A stretch of 31,416 nucleotides of DNA from an uncultured Prevotella sp. (GTDB lineage Bacteria > Bacteroidota > Bacteroidia > Bacteroidales > Bacteroidaceae), in assembly GCA_937906495.1 (NCBI GenBank), contig CALCVT010000111.1, positions 1-31,416 on the forward strand, in the 5' to 3' direction. Below the pieces are notes generated by a model that searched no databases, was not told the DNA's origin, and saw only the letters and a list, made by a program, of their open reading frames with translations. A program made the position numbers and the translations under genes. Shown here piece by piece: positions 8,991 through 17,037 of this stretch; within the stretch, counting starts at the first letter, position 1; each line of letters begins with the position of its first letter.

Positions 8991-9336
8991 TCCCCGAAAT
9001 TCCACTTTTCGGGAGGTGCTCATGTCTTTATTCGGACATCCTGTCGCGACGACGGATGCTTCAGGAGTTAGTGGCAGAGCAGAAAACCCGGGCAGCACCC
9101 TCGCTTGGCAGCATGCTTGCCGCTACTGGCAAAAACGCATGCAAAGTTCAAGTTCCGCCCCATTATTATAATAGATGTATAGCCGGATTCAGCGAACAGA
9201 CTGGACCTGCCGGAGTGCTGTAGCTTGGGCTACAGGAACAGGTTGCTGTTAGTTAGCAGAGAGTGGGAACGTTCGTAACGTATGTGCCGGCCCGCCTGAT
9301 GAGCGCCGGGTACACTCATAAAAGAACACTACTGGT
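8991..9336 (+). ncRNA. Candidate structured RNA or long 5' leader before coaX
   Basis: The segment follows a good promoter and holds several strong pairings: CCCGAAA 8993-8999 with TTTCGGG 9007-9013; ATGTC with GACAT around 9022-9038; a long-range GGTGCT/AGCACC pairing (about 9015-9020 with 9093-9098); GCATGC...GCATGC enclosing GCC...GGC (about 9111-9142); a perfect CTGTAGC/GCTACAG hairpin with a TTGG loop (9218-9235); ACGTT/AACGT (about 9270-9282); and a GC-rich hairpin near 9284-9312. No frame looks like a protein. It could be a separate small RNA or a cis-acting leader of coaX. I checked it by eye for RNase P, tmRNA, SRP, TPP, lysine and cobalamin signatures and found none that fit. Confidence 0.4.
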
Positions 9337-10053
9337 ATGAATTTAATTGTAGACATCGGTAATTCCTCGGTGAAGGCAGCTGTATTCGATGGCGAAACGA
9401 TGGTTCAGCGTAAACGACTGACCCACGATGTGGCCGATAATTTGGCCATGCTTGCCGAGGATTATACGATTGATGCCTGTGCTTTTGCCTCGGTAGGAAC
9501 TCCCATGCCCGATGTGGCCGATGTGTTGAGGCATTTGGTACCCGATACCCTTTACGTAACCGGACTCACTCCGACACCTTTGGTGTGCGACTATCATAGT
9601 CCCGAAACTTTAGGGGCTGACCGTCTGGCCGTAGCAGTGGCTGCTGCCGCTATAGCCCCGGGGTGCAACATTCTGGTGGTCGATGCAGGTACCTGCATCA
9701 CTTACGAATACATCAGTGCCGAAGGTCATTACCTGGGTGGCAACATATCGCCGGGTTTGGGCATGCGCTTACACTCGCTTCATGAGCAGACAGCCTTGCT
9801 CCCTTTGGTAAACAGCCTGGGGCAGCAGCCCGCCTGCGGATACGATACCGCAACAGCCATCCGGTCCGGAGTACTGATGGGCCTGGAGTACGAAATTGAA
9901 GGCTACATTCGCAGTTTTCACCGTGCTCACCCCGATGGCCGCGTATTTGTAACAGGGGGAAACGGCTATCGTTTTGCCGGCGAACTCGAAGTGGACCGTA
10001 ATGATGCTTTGGTAGAAACAGGCTTGAACCGCATCCTTTTGTACAATAGTTAA
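9337..10053 (+). CDS. coaX: Type III pantothenate kinase
   Basis: 238 aa, the normal size. It phosphorylates pantothenate with ATP, the first step of coenzyme A synthesis, in the cytoplasm. Motifs of the type III (CoaX) class are all visible: DIGNSSVK at residues 6-13 with Asp6 in the phosphate-binding loop, GADR at 93-96, DAGTCITYE at 116-124 and GGNISPGLGMR at 134-144. Type III enzymes are not feedback-inhibited by CoA and use a monovalent cation. The start codon is fixed by the MNLIVDIGNS N-terminus. The downstream order (outer membrane protein, lptC, large isomerase) is a recurrent Bacteroidetes arrangement, although a 360-bp gap separates it from the next gene. CoA supply is also relevant to the citrate lyase cofactor made further downstream, but a direct link is only an inference. 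Confidence 0.95.
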   Translation: MNLIVDIGNSSVKAAVFDGETMVQRKRLTHDVADNLAMLAEDYTIDACAFASVGTPMPDVADVLRHLVPDTLYVTGLTPTPLVCDYHSPETLGADRLAVAVAAAAIAPGCNILVVDAGTCITYEYISAEGHYLGGNISPGLGMRLHSLHEQTALLPLVNSLGQQPACGYDTATAIRSGVLMGLEYEIEGYIRSFHRAHPDGRVFVTGGNGYRFAGELEVDRNDALVETGLNRILLYNS

Positions 10054-10412
10054 AATAACTTTGCTTCAAGCAATTTTGAGTACCGGCAGGTGCTTGCCTT
10101 TATCGAATTTCGTATTTAAAGTCCCTGGCATCTTCACTTCAGATTAGATTGGGGGCAAAATGCCGAATGACGTACAGAGTTCTACTAAATAACCTATAAA
10201 AGGAACATGGCTTGAAGCCCCCATGAATCGTGGGAAAGTCAAGTCTTGCACTCTCTTCTTGTGGATGACCTGCTTCGTTTCCAGAAAAAAACAAAGATAG
10301 GAAGAAACAGAATAGAGTAGAGGTATTGGTATCCTCCGAAGCCGCAAATACTTAAGTTTAGCGGTAGTTCACGGCCGCATGGCTATACACACCAACGAAA
10401 GAAATATTTGTA
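10054..10412. other. Intergenic region between coaX and the outer membrane protein gene
   Basis: A plus-strand TAACTTTG (10056-10063), directly after the coaX stop, matches TAnnTTTG but has no correctly spaced TTTG; it may drive the next gene. A minus-strand TATCTTTG (10292-10299, read as its complement) also fits the -7 consensus and faces a 67-codon frame (10144-10347) with no recognisable features. No terminator-like hairpin with a T-run was found, so readthrough from coaX is possible. Confidence 0.35.
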
Positions 10413-11726
10413 ATGATAACGATTCCCAAAATAATGGCCGCTGCCCTGTTGGCAGCAGCAGCATGCCCGGCCGTGGCTCAGACCAACGGCAGCAACTCGC
10501 CGTATTCGCGTTACGGATACGGCTTGCTCAGCGATGGCGGTAATGCCTTTAATAAAGGTATGGCCGGCACAGCCTATGGTATGCGCAACGGCACGCAACT
10601 CAATACTAAAAACCCCGCATCGTATTCGGCCATCGACTCGCTGACCTTTCTCTTTGACTTTGGTATGTCGCTCCAAAACGGCAATATCTCGCAGAATGGC
10701 ATTAAAACCAATGCCAAGAACACCTCGGTAGACTACATCAGTGCGGGATTCCGACTGGCCAAAGGCTTTGGTATGTCGGCCGGACTGGTACCCTTTAGTA
10801 CCATCGGCTACAATACCTACTCTGAAAACAAACTCGAAGTGGGCAATAGCACCGTTACCCGAAACTCCACTTTTAGTGGCGACGGCGGCTTGCACGAGGC
10901 CTATGTGGGCTTGGGGTGGGCTCCGTTTAAATCCCTGTCGGTCGGCGTGAATGCCGGCTACCTGTGGGGCGACCTGACGCACAATGTGATGATGAGCTTT
11001 AGCGATGTCAACATCAACTCGTCAAGGTTAGCTTACGAAACGGATGTGCGCACCTATAAGCTCGACTTTGGTGTGCAGTACGAGCAGCAGTTGGGAAAAA
11101 ACAATAAACTTACGCTTGGTTTGACTTACGGGCTCGGACACGATGTGAACCGTACGGCATACTATTACAACCAAAAAGTAGTGTCGAACGCCATTTCGAC
11201 GGGCGATACCCTAAAGTGCGACAATGCTTACCAGTTGCCCCACACCTTTGGCGTGGGTTTGACCTGGGCTCACAAGCAGTCGCTCCGTGTGGGTGTGGAC
11301 TATAGTTTCGAAAAATGGGGCGATGTTAAATTCCCCATGCTTGTTGATGGGCCGCAGGGCAAGCCCCAGTACGTAGTAACTCCGGGCAATTTTATGGATC
11401 GCCATAAAGTAAGTCTCGGTCTTGAATTTGTGCAAAATCCCGAAAGCTACCGCTGGCATCAGCGCATACGCTATACCGCCGGCTTCTCGTATGCCACCCC
11501 TTACACGCGAATCAGTGGGGTAGACGGACCACAAAGCTTTTTGGCCAGTGCCGGTGTAGCTCTGCCCATCATTAATATGCATAACAACCGCTCGTTTGTT
11601 AATTTTGCCGTGCAGTACGAGCGCGTTAAACCTAAACATGCGGGCATGCTAACCGAAAACTACCTTCGCTTCAGCATCGGTCTGACCTTTAACGAACGCT
11701 GGTTTGTTAAGTGGAAAGCCCAATAA
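10413..11726 (+). CDS. Outer membrane beta-barrel protein (coaX-lptC neighbour)
   Basis: 437 aa with a signal peptide (MITIPKIMAAALLAAAACPAVAQ). The mature protein starts SNSPYSRYGYGLLSDGG, then GMAGTAYGMRNGTQLNTKNP, a motif series typical of FadL/PorV-like outer membrane barrels of Bacteroidetes: early Tyr-Ser-Arg-Tyr-Gly, then Asn-Pro-Ala-Ser-Tyr. The rest alternates hydrophobic and polar residues with many aromatic strand ends (LSVGVNAGYLWGDL; LTLGLTYGLGHDV; LRVGVDYSFEKWGDV) and ends in a barrel-like strand. The transported substrate, if any, is unknown. In related genomes a member of this family lies between coaX and lptC, which suggests an envelope-biogenesis or transport role. The next gene's start lies 33 nt downstream of this stop, consistent with cotranscription. 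Confidence 0.8.
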   Translation: MITIPKIMAAALLAAAACPAVAQTNGSNSPYSRYGYGLLSDGGNAFNKGMAGTAYGMRNGTQLNTKNPASYSAIDSLTFLFDFGMSLQNGNISQNGIKTNAKNTSVDYISAGFRLAKGFGMSAGLVPFSTIGYNTYSENKLEVGNSTVTRNSTFSGDGGLHEAYVGLGWAPFKSLSVGVNAGYLWGDLTHNVMMSFSDVNINSSRLAYETDVRTYKLDFGVQYEQQLGKNNKLTLGLTYGLGHDVNRTAYYYNQKVVSNAISTGDTLKCDNAYQLPHTFGVGLTWAHKQSLRVGVDYSFEKWGDVKFPMLVDGPQGKPQYVVTPGNFMDRHKVSLGLEFVQNPESYRWHQRIRYTAGFSYATPYTRISGVDGPQSFLASAGVALPIINMHNNRSFVNFAVQYERVKPKHAGMLTENYLRFSIGLTFNERWFVKWKAQ

Positions 11727-11758
11727 ACCGCATTGAACTACACAGTAATATCGTAGCG

Positions 11759-12451
11759 ATGAATCAGCATTCGTCTCTCCGCATCCTATTGGCAGCCTCC
11801 CTCATTGGGGGGCTTGCTTCGTTGTCGGCAAGTTGTGGCAGCGAGGCTCCGCCAATGGGCAATGCCGTGGCAGGACGCGACTCCCTGCCCGTAATGGTTA
11901 CCCATGGTGTGTCGAAACTCATTTCCGACTCCGGCATCATACGCTATAAATTCATCAGCGAAGAGTGGCGCATTTACGACCGCACACAACCGCCCCGGTG
12001 GGAATTTCCAAAGGGTATATTTATAGAGCGTTTTAACGACAAGTTTAAGGTAAACCTTCACATCACAGCCGACAGTGCCTGGCTTTACGACCAAAATCTT
12101 TGGAAATTGCGCGGTCATGTCGAACTCCACGATAAAGAGGCACATACACACCTTAAAACCAGTGAACTCTACTGGAATATGCGTACCGGTCAGCTCTCGT
12201 CGAACGTACACACGCGCTTGATTGAACCCGAACAGGAAATTGAAGGCGACTGGTTCCGGGCAGTTATACTCAATAAAAAGCTCACTCGCTACCACGTGCG
12301 ACGCTCCAGGGGATTTATGCCTATGGGGACTGTGGGCGACCCCGTAAAGCCCGCTCCGCCCGCGCCCGATGGCACTACGCGCGACGATACACTCCTGGCC
12401 GTGCCGCAACCCTTGCGCACACCGCCCGTGAGTCGTCCTAAAACGCACTGA
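11759..12451 (+). CDS. lptC: LPS export ABC transporter periplasmic protein LptC (lipoprotein form)
   Basis: 230 aa from the ATG at 11759. An in-frame GTG at 11711 lies upstream, inside the end of the preceding gene, and is less likely because the signal peptide begins at MNQHSSLRILLAASL. A lipobox LSASC suggests lipidation, as in many Bacteroidetes LptC proteins. The body has the LptC beta-jellyroll pattern: SGIIRYKFISEEWRIYD, FPKGIFIERFND, NLHITADSAWLYD, LWKLRGHVELHDKEAHTHLK, TSELYWNMRTGQLSS. LptC links the inner-membrane LptBFG pump to the periplasmic LptA bridge in lipopolysaccharide export. The Pro-rich C-terminal tail (GDPVKPAPPAPDG) is an addition without known function. It is followed by a separate promoter for the isomerase gene. 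Confidence 0.85.
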   Translation: MNQHSSLRILLAASLIGGLASLSASCGSEAPPMGNAVAGRDSLPVMVTHGVSKLISDSGIIRYKFISEEWRIYDRTQPPRWEFPKGIFIERFNDKFKVNLHITADSAWLYDQNLWKLRGHVELHDKEAHTHLKTSELYWNMRTGQLSSNVHTRLIEPEQEIEGDWFRAVILNKKLTRYHVRRSRGFMPMGTVGDPVKPAPPAPDGTTRDDTLLAVPQPLRTPPVSRPKTH

Positions 12452-12509
12452 TTGGTTGCGTAGAAATTATTTTTTTTAAGATAATCAGCCTAAACTCCCG
12501 ATTTTTCCC

Positions 12510-12517
12510 TATCTTTG
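12510..12517 (+). promoter_or_regulatory. -7 box TATCTTTG before the isomerase gene
   Basis: TATCTTTG matches TAnnTTTG exactly and is followed by GCGC, a common context at such promoters. The -33 region is not a clear TTTG. It gives the isomerase gene its own transcript with a leader of about 100 nt. Confidence 0.55.
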
Positions 12518-12530
12518 CGCGACTTAATTT

Positions 12531-12568
12531 GTGGCAAGTAGGCTGTATTTACAGCGCCTGCCTACCAC
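12531..12568 (+). other. Nested hairpin in the isomerase gene leader
   Basis: GTAGGC (12538-12543) pairs with GCCTAC (12560-12565), flanked by GTGG and CCAC, or alternatively GCTGT pairs with ACAGC around an ATTT loop (12542-12555). The two pairings share bases, so they could be alternatives. There is no T-run, so a terminator is unlikely; an mRNA-stability or translation element is possible. Confidence 0.35.
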
Positions 12569-12625
12569 CCGTGCTCAAGGCGCGGCATATATTAGCGAAT
12601 AACAAAAAACAAAATAAACATTTAA

Positions 12626-14818
12626 ATGGCAGCATTACAAACAATCCGAAGCAAAGGCGCCCTGCTCGTGGGCGTGTTGGGCTTGGCCCTTTTTGCTTTC
12701 ATTGCCGGCGAATTCTTCCAGTCAATCGAAACGTCGACTGCAGTAGAACGAAGTCAGGTCGGCCAAGTGTATGGCGAGAAACTCTCAATTGTCGACTTCC
12801 AGAATATGGTGGAAGAGGAGAGTTTAGTTGAGAAAATGCAACTGCTTATGCAGGGACAGGACGGTAACCTGGGCGATGCACAGACCGAGCAGATACGCGA
12901 ACGTGTGTGGAACCAGTTTATTCAGAAGCAGGTGGTTGCACACCAGTGTGAAGAACTCGGCATTTATGTAACCGACGGCGAGGTACAGGAAGCCCTCCGT
13001 CAGGGCCGTGCCGCCAGCTTGCAACAGTTTGCAGCAATCTTCAACCCTCAGACCCGCAGTTTCCAACTGGCCGAACTCCAGGCTTTCCTCAAGGACTTCA
13101 ACAAAATGTTGCAGCAAGCCCAGCAGGCACAGAACGGCGAGATGGTTGAACAAATCCAAACGCTTAAGAAACTTTGGGACTATACCGAAAAGAAACTTCG
13201 CGATGAGCTCCTGATGAATAAATACAACATGCTGTTTGCCATGGGCTTCGTGTCGAACCCCATTGCTGCACAAACCAACTTTAACGAGCGTACCAACGAA
13301 AAAAGCGCGCTGGTAGCAGCATTGCCTTACAGCACCATCAAAACCGACGATATCAAAGTATCCGACGAAGAACTTAAGGCTGCCTACGAGCAGTATAAGG
13401 AAGATTTCTATTCGCCTGTTCCTACCCGCGACCTTAAGGTGCTCGACGTTAACGTAGTAGCAAGCGCTACCGACCGTGCCGACTTGATGAAAAAGGTGCA
13501 GGGCTTTGAAGAACAGCTCCGAAGCGGTGCCGATGTGGCCAATGTGGTACGCAGCTCTAACTCGGCAGTGCAGTATTCAAATCTGGCTATGGGCAAACAA
13601 GCCTTCCAGCGCATGCGCGACGTGGCTCAAAACCTCGACTCAATGGCTGTGGGCAGCGTAAAGGCTACTTACTACAACGCCATGGACAACACCATCAATA
13701 CGATGAAGCTTGTTGCCAAGTATCAAGCTCCCGACTCTGTACTCCTCCGTCAGATTGTTGTAACGGCAGCTACCCCCGAGGCTCGCAAAACACGTACCGA
13801 CTCGATTCTCAATGCAGTGAAGGGTGGTGCATCATTTGCAGAAATTGCAAAGAAGTGCGGACAACCCACCGACTCAATGTGGATGCCCATCAACCAGTTC
13901 GAAAACTTTGGTATGTCTGACGAGCAGGCTAACTACATTACAAAATTGTCGGGCATTGCAGTGAATGCAACTGAGGCCATCAGCAATAGTCAGGTTACTT
14001 TCGTGGTTCAGGTACTCGACCGCCGTCAGATGACAACCAAGTATAATGTAGCTGTAGTGAAGTGTCCGCTCAACTTCTCAAAGAAGACTTACGAAGACGA
14101 ACTCAGCAAACTTAACGGCTTCCTGGCCAAGAATCGCGACATTGCAGCCATCGAGAAAAATGCTCCCAAACAGGGTTACATGCTGATGGATGTGCCCGGA
14201 TACAGTCCCATGCAAAACATGATTCCTGCCCGTATCGGCGGTAGCCAGGCTAAGGACTGTGCACGTTGGATTTTCGACGAGGCTAAGGCTGGCGATGTAT
14301 CTAAACTTTATGAGTGCGGTCATAACAATGACCACCTGCTGGTAGTACTTGTAAAAAATACAAACGATAAAGGCTATCTGCCCTGGGACAACAGTGAGGT
14401 TAAGAACTACTTGACCGAAGTTGTAAAGCAGCAGAAAAAGGCCGACAAGGCACTCGCAATGGCCAAGGGTGTGAAAACCGTGGCCGACATGCAGAAACTG
14501 CAGGGTAGTGTAGCCGATTCGCTCAATAACCAAACCTTTGCCGGATATGCCGTGCTGCGTGGTGTGAATGTGCCCGAGCCCAAACTCGTTGGTGCTATTG
14601 CCAAGACTGCTGCAGGCAAAACCTCGCAGTTGGTAAAAGGTGCAGGAGCAGTTTATGTAGCACAGGTAACTGGTCAGACTAAGAAAGCTGACAAGTTCGT
14701 TCCCGGTCCCGAAATGATGCAGCTCGGTCAGATGATTGGCCAGCGTGCTTACCAGTCGGTATTTGGCTACCTCTTGACCCACAAGGCTGAGATTAAAGAT
14801 AACCGATACCAGTTCTAA
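12626..14818 (+). CDS. Periplasmic peptidyl-prolyl isomerase/chaperone, SurA-PpiD type
   Basis: 730 aa. One N-terminal membrane anchor at residues 12-30 (LLVGVLGLALFAFIAGEFF) after a short cytoplasmic start, the layout of PpiD. A SurA_N-like helical region covers about 40-230 (GEKLSIVDFQNMVEEE; ERVWNQFIQKQVVAHQCEEL; YVTDGEVQEAL). Residues 245-365 hold a first parvulin-like segment and 368-470 a second one (LLRQIVVTAATPEARKTRTD; GASFAEIAKKCG; then NSQVTFVVQVLDRR). It should assist folding of outer membrane proteins in the periplasm. Such large anchored isomerases are typical of Bacteroidetes and usually follow lptC, as here. Key parvulin residues are not strict, so it may act mainly as a chaperone. 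A strong terminator follows. Confidence 0.88.
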   Translation: MAALQTIRSKGALLVGVLGLALFAFIAGEFFQSIETSTAVERSQVGQVYGEKLSIVDFQNMVEEESLVEKMQLLMQGQDGNLGDAQTEQIRERVWNQFIQKQVVAHQCEELGIYVTDGEVQEALRQGRAASLQQFAAIFNPQTRSFQLAELQAFLKDFNKMLQQAQQAQNGEMVEQIQTLKKLWDYTEKKLRDELLMNKYNMLFAMGFVSNPIAAQTNFNERTNEKSALVAALPYSTIKTDDIKVSDEELKAAYEQYKEDFYSPVPTRDLKVLDVNVVASATDRADLMKKVQGFEEQLRSGADVANVVRSSNSAVQYSNLAMGKQAFQRMRDVAQNLDSMAVGSVKATYYNAMDNTINTMKLVAKYQAPDSVLLRQIVVTAATPEARKTRTDSILNAVKGGASFAEIAKKCGQPTDSMWMPINQFENFGMSDEQANYITKLSGIAVNATEAISNSQVTFVVQVLDRRQMTTKYNVAVVKCPLNFSKKTYEDELSKLNGFLAKNRDIAAIEKNAPKQGYMLMDVPGYSPMQNMIPARIGGSQAKDCARWIFDEAKAGDVSKLYECGHNNDHLLVVLVKNTNDKGYLPWDNSEVKNYLTEVVKQQKKADKALAMAKGVKTVADMQKLQGSVADSLNNQTFAGYAVLRGVNVPEPKLVGAIAKTAAGKTSQLVKGAGAVYVAQVTGQTKKADKFVPGPEMMQLGQMIGQRAYQSVFGYLLTHKAEIKDNRYQF

Positions 14819-14842
14819 TTAGCATTCCAATTTTTTTCCATC

Positions 14843-14886
14843 AAGCCAAGGCTGTTCAATCAACGAGCAGTCTTGGCTTTTTTTTA
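14843..14886 (+). terminator. Intrinsic terminator of the isomerase gene
   Basis: Twelve paired positions with one G-T pair (AAGCCAAGGCTG 14843-14854 with CAGTCTTGGCTT 14868-14879), a 13-nt loop and an uninterrupted T-run directly after. It closes the coaX-to-isomerase block. Confidence 0.92.
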
Positions 14887-14936
14887 CACCCCAGTTTCTT
14901 TTTTCAATCCGCCCTTCTGTATTTTCTGTTCCGTAC

Positions 14937-15041
14937 TCCGGCATTTTCTATCGCCCCGTTAGAAAATCCTATCGCTCCGTTAGAAAATTCTATCGCCTCG
15001 TTAGAAAATCCTATCGCCCCATTAGAAATATCTAACACAAT
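14937..15041. repeat. Tandem array A: four 21-bp units with core GTTAGAAAA
   Basis: Units start at 14958, 14979, 15000 and 15021, exactly 21 bp apart. Each has GTTAGAAAA (ATTAGAAAT in the last) followed by a nearly constant second half of the form TCCTATCGCYCC; a preceding half-unit (ATTTTCTATCGCCCC) lies at 14943-14957. The halves make inverted repeats: ATTTTCTA at 14943-14950 pairs with TAGAAAAT at 14960-14967, and TTAGA/TCTAA in the last unit. No protein is encoded. It sits 60 bp after the isomerase terminator and about 540 bp before the citrate operon promoter. Confidence 0.85.
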
Positions 15042-15108
15042 ATGATAACATCTTATTGAGTTGTCCGGTTATTCGACCCAGCTATTCCTTGCTGTATCCT
15101 TTTTTATC

Positions 15109-15179
15109 GTAATTACGCTGCTGGCTTCTGTAATTACGTTTGATAACTGCGTAATTACCATATTGCATTTAGTAATTAC
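15109..15179. repeat. Array B: four GTAATTAC palindromes at 21-bp spacing
   Basis: The perfect palindrome GTAATTAC starts at 15109, 15130, 15151 and 15172, exactly 21 bp each. Copies one to three are flanked by a G or C that extends the palindrome on one or both sides (CGTAATTACG in the first). Only the core is conserved, unlike array A, so the 13-bp gaps are free to vary. A 21-bp step is two helical turns and places all cores on one face of the DNA, as expected for cooperative binding of a dimeric regulator. Confidence 0.85.
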
Positions 15180-15564
15180 TCGATAGTCTGCTTTGTTCAA
15201 GAGAGTAAATCCTTGCGCTTTGCTGATTTGCAGAAGGTGACCTTCGTAGTGCTGTTTTTGCTCCTTTGAGGGGACTGCTTAAATAGGGAGCAACAGCCAC
15301 TGTATTTTCACCCCTTTTGTGTGCTTTTTTAGAAAACATGTTCTATAACATATCGAGCGGTTCCTTGTGAGAAAAGTCCCGTAAAAAAATAAGAGATTGC
15401 TTTTTGCTCATAAATTTCATACTTAATACACTTGTGTAAATTATTTCGAAGTTTGCAAAGTATGCAGGTCAAACAAACTGTGCAAAAGGTGGAATAGTGC
15501 GATATTGCTTGTTTGAGATAGCGAAGCGTTCGTTTAATTTTTATAGAAAATTACCTCAAAAAGA
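15180..15564. other. Gene-free DNA between the arrays and the citrate operon promoter
   Basis: No credible reading frame. It contains a perfect 13-bp palindrome GAAGGTGACCTTC (15233-15245) and AACATGTT (about 15336-15343), both possible protein-binding sites, and is A/T-rich toward the promoter. No terminator or known RNA was recognised. Confidence 0.4.
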
Positions 15565-15596
15565 TTTGGATGCCTGCCGGAAAAGGTATAGATTTG
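15565..15596 (+). promoter_or_regulatory. Consensus promoter of the citrate operon (TTTG-N20-TAGATTTG)
   Basis: TTTG at 15565-15568, a 20-nt gap and TAGATTTG at 15589-15596 match the Bacteroidetes primary-sigma consensus TTTG-N19/21-TAnnTTTG in every fixed position. Transcription should start near 15603, leaving a leader of about 210 nt before citD. No riboswitch class was recognised in that leader. Confidence 0.75.
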
Positions 15597-15813
15597 CGGT
15601 CGTTAAAGCAAAAGTAAGGCCTGCTGAGTATCCTTCACACCCTGGTCGGAAGTTTAGGAAACACCCTCCGCCTGTACGCTGTATTTGCTGGTTTTTGCCT
15701 CGATTTAGCAGGCATACCCGAGTGCAGCTTTAAGCAATGCTTAGTGGATAGGATTGCAGCCCTCTACAATTGCTGATTGAAAAACATGACAGCCTATAAC
15801 CTTTAAAACAGCC

Positions 15814-16095
15814 ATGAACATGAATTGCTCGCATGCCGGAACCCTCGAATCCGGCGACATCCTCATCCAGGTGTTCCCCGCCGAGAACCCCGGACTCGAA
15901 ATCAACCTTGACAGCACGGTGGCTTACCAGTTCGGCGACCAGATTAAGCACGTGATTCGCGAAACGGCCGAAGAACTCGGACTGACTGGTGCACGCATCG
16001 AGGCCGTAGATAAAGGAGCCCTTGACTGCACAATACGTGCACGTACTACTGCAGCGATTGTACGCGCCACCGGTAAAGATGTCTGGAAAGACTAA
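15814..16095 (+). CDS. citD: Citrate lyase acyl carrier protein (gamma subunit)
   Basis: 93 aa, normal for CitD. It carries the phosphoribosyl-dephospho-CoA prosthetic group on a serine and shuttles acetyl and citryl groups between CitF and CitE. The attachment motif AGTLESGD is at residues 8-15, with Ser13 the expected carrier residue. Other family segments are INLDSTVAYQFGDQI (30-44) and DKGALDCTIRART (66-78). The first ATG is used here; a second ATG two codons later (residue 3) could equally be the start. It is the first gene after the promoter and is followed 54 bp later by citE, in the usual citDEF order. Confidence 0.93.
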   Translation: MNMNCSHAGTLESGDILIQVFPAENPGLEINLDSTVAYQFGDQIKHVIRETAEELGLTGARIEAVDKGALDCTIRARTTAAIVRATGKDVWKD

Positions 16096-16149
16096 GTAGC
16101 CGGCGAACACTAATCTTAATTCAACGAATTCCCTTAAATCAACCCACAG

Positions 16150-17037
16150 ATGCAAAGACTCAGAAGAACGATGATGTTCGTGCCGGGTAACAACCCGGGC
16201 ATGATGGCCGATGCACACATCTACGGACCAGACTCCATCATGCTTGATCTGGAGGACTCCGTAACGATGGCCGAAAAAGATGCGGCACGTTTGCTCGTTT
16301 ATAACGCCCTTAAAAGCGTAGATTATGGAAATACCGAAATGGTAGTCCGCATCAACCCGCTCAATACTCCTTACGGAAAGAAGGACATCGAAGCTGTTGT
16401 AAAGGCTGGTGTTCATGTAATCCGTATGCCCAAAACCGAAACCGCCGAAGAAGTGCGCGAGGTTGAACGCGAAATTGAACGCGTGGAGCAGGAACTCGGA
16501 TGTGTAGGTCGCACCAAGATTATGGCCGCCATCGAAAGCGCCATTGGCGTAGTCAATGCTTATGATATTGCAATCGCTTCGCCCCGAATGATGGGTATCG
16601 CCCTCGGAGCCGAAGATTATTGCGCCAACCTCAAAACACAACGTACCCCCGGTGGCGATGAACTCCGTTTGGCTCGCGAAACCATCGTTGTTGCTGCCCG
16701 TGCAGCAGGTATCGATGCCCTCGATACTGTATATTCGAACCTCAATGACATGGAAACCTTCCGTAACGAGGTAGAATACATCAAGACACTTGGCTTTGAT
16801 GGTAAATCAATCATCAATCCCCGTCAAATTGAAGTGGTTAACGAAGTGTTTGCCCCGAAAGAAAAAGACATTGCCAAAGCACGTGCCATTATTGCTGCTA
16901 TCAAGGAAGCCGAAGCAAAGGGCTCGGGCGTGATTGCTGTTAACGGCAAGATGGTTGACCGTCCGGTGGTTATCCGTGCGGAACGTACCATTAAACTGGC
17001 TATTGCATCGGGTATCTTAAAAGAGGAGGATTTGTAA
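16150..17037 (+). CDS. citE: Citrate lyase beta subunit (citryl-ACP lyase)
   Basis: 295 aa of the HpcH/HpaI-CitE TIM-barrel family. It splits citryl-S-ACP into oxaloacetate and acetyl-S-ACP, with Mg2+ (EC 4.1.3.34). Conserved elements: RRTMMFVPGNNPGM (5-18), the acidic motif MLDLEDSV (31-38), the arginine in MVVRINP (64-70), IESAIGV (128-134) with the metal-ligand Glu129, and LGAEDY (152-157). The length and the SIINPRQIEVVNEVF segment near the C-terminus are typical for true CitE rather than CitE-like proteins. Its TAA overlaps the ATG of citF by one base (TAATG), so the two subunits should be made in balance. Confidence 0.95.
   Translation: MQRLRRTMMFVPGNNPGMMADAHIYGPDSIMLDLEDSVTMAEKDAARLLVYNALKSVDYGNTEMVVRINPLNTPYGKKDIEAVVKAGVHVIRMPKTETAEEVREVEREIERVEQELGCVGRTKIMAAIESAIGVVNAYDIAIASPRMMGIALGAEDYCANLKTQRTPGGDELRLARETIVVAARAAGIDALDTVYSNLNDMETFRNEVEYIKTLGFDGKSIINPRQIEVVNEVFAPKEKDIAKARAIIAAIKEAEAKGSGVIAVNGKMVDRPVVIRAERTIKLAIASGILKEEDL

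Noticed and set aside
9014..9145. Possible cobalamin riboswitch (GGCAGCACCCTCGC followed by GCTACTG)
   Set aside because: The resemblance is limited to a few bases. The conserved AGGGAA and GGTGAAAATCC-type boxes are absent and the spacing is wrong; coaX is also not a usual target.
8906..9223. Plus-strand frame of 105 codons ahead of coaX
   Set aside because: Its start lies upstream of the promoter and the translation is Arg/Cys-rich without domains; the segment is better explained as structured RNA.
14937..15179. Possible short CRISPR array
   Set aside because: The repeat period is 21 bp with cores of 8-9 bp. There is no room for spacers of 30 bp or more, and no cas genes are nearby.
15730..16641. 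Minus-strand open frame of 303 codons over citD and citE
   Set aside because: It is antisense to two clearly recognised genes and its translation has no family features.
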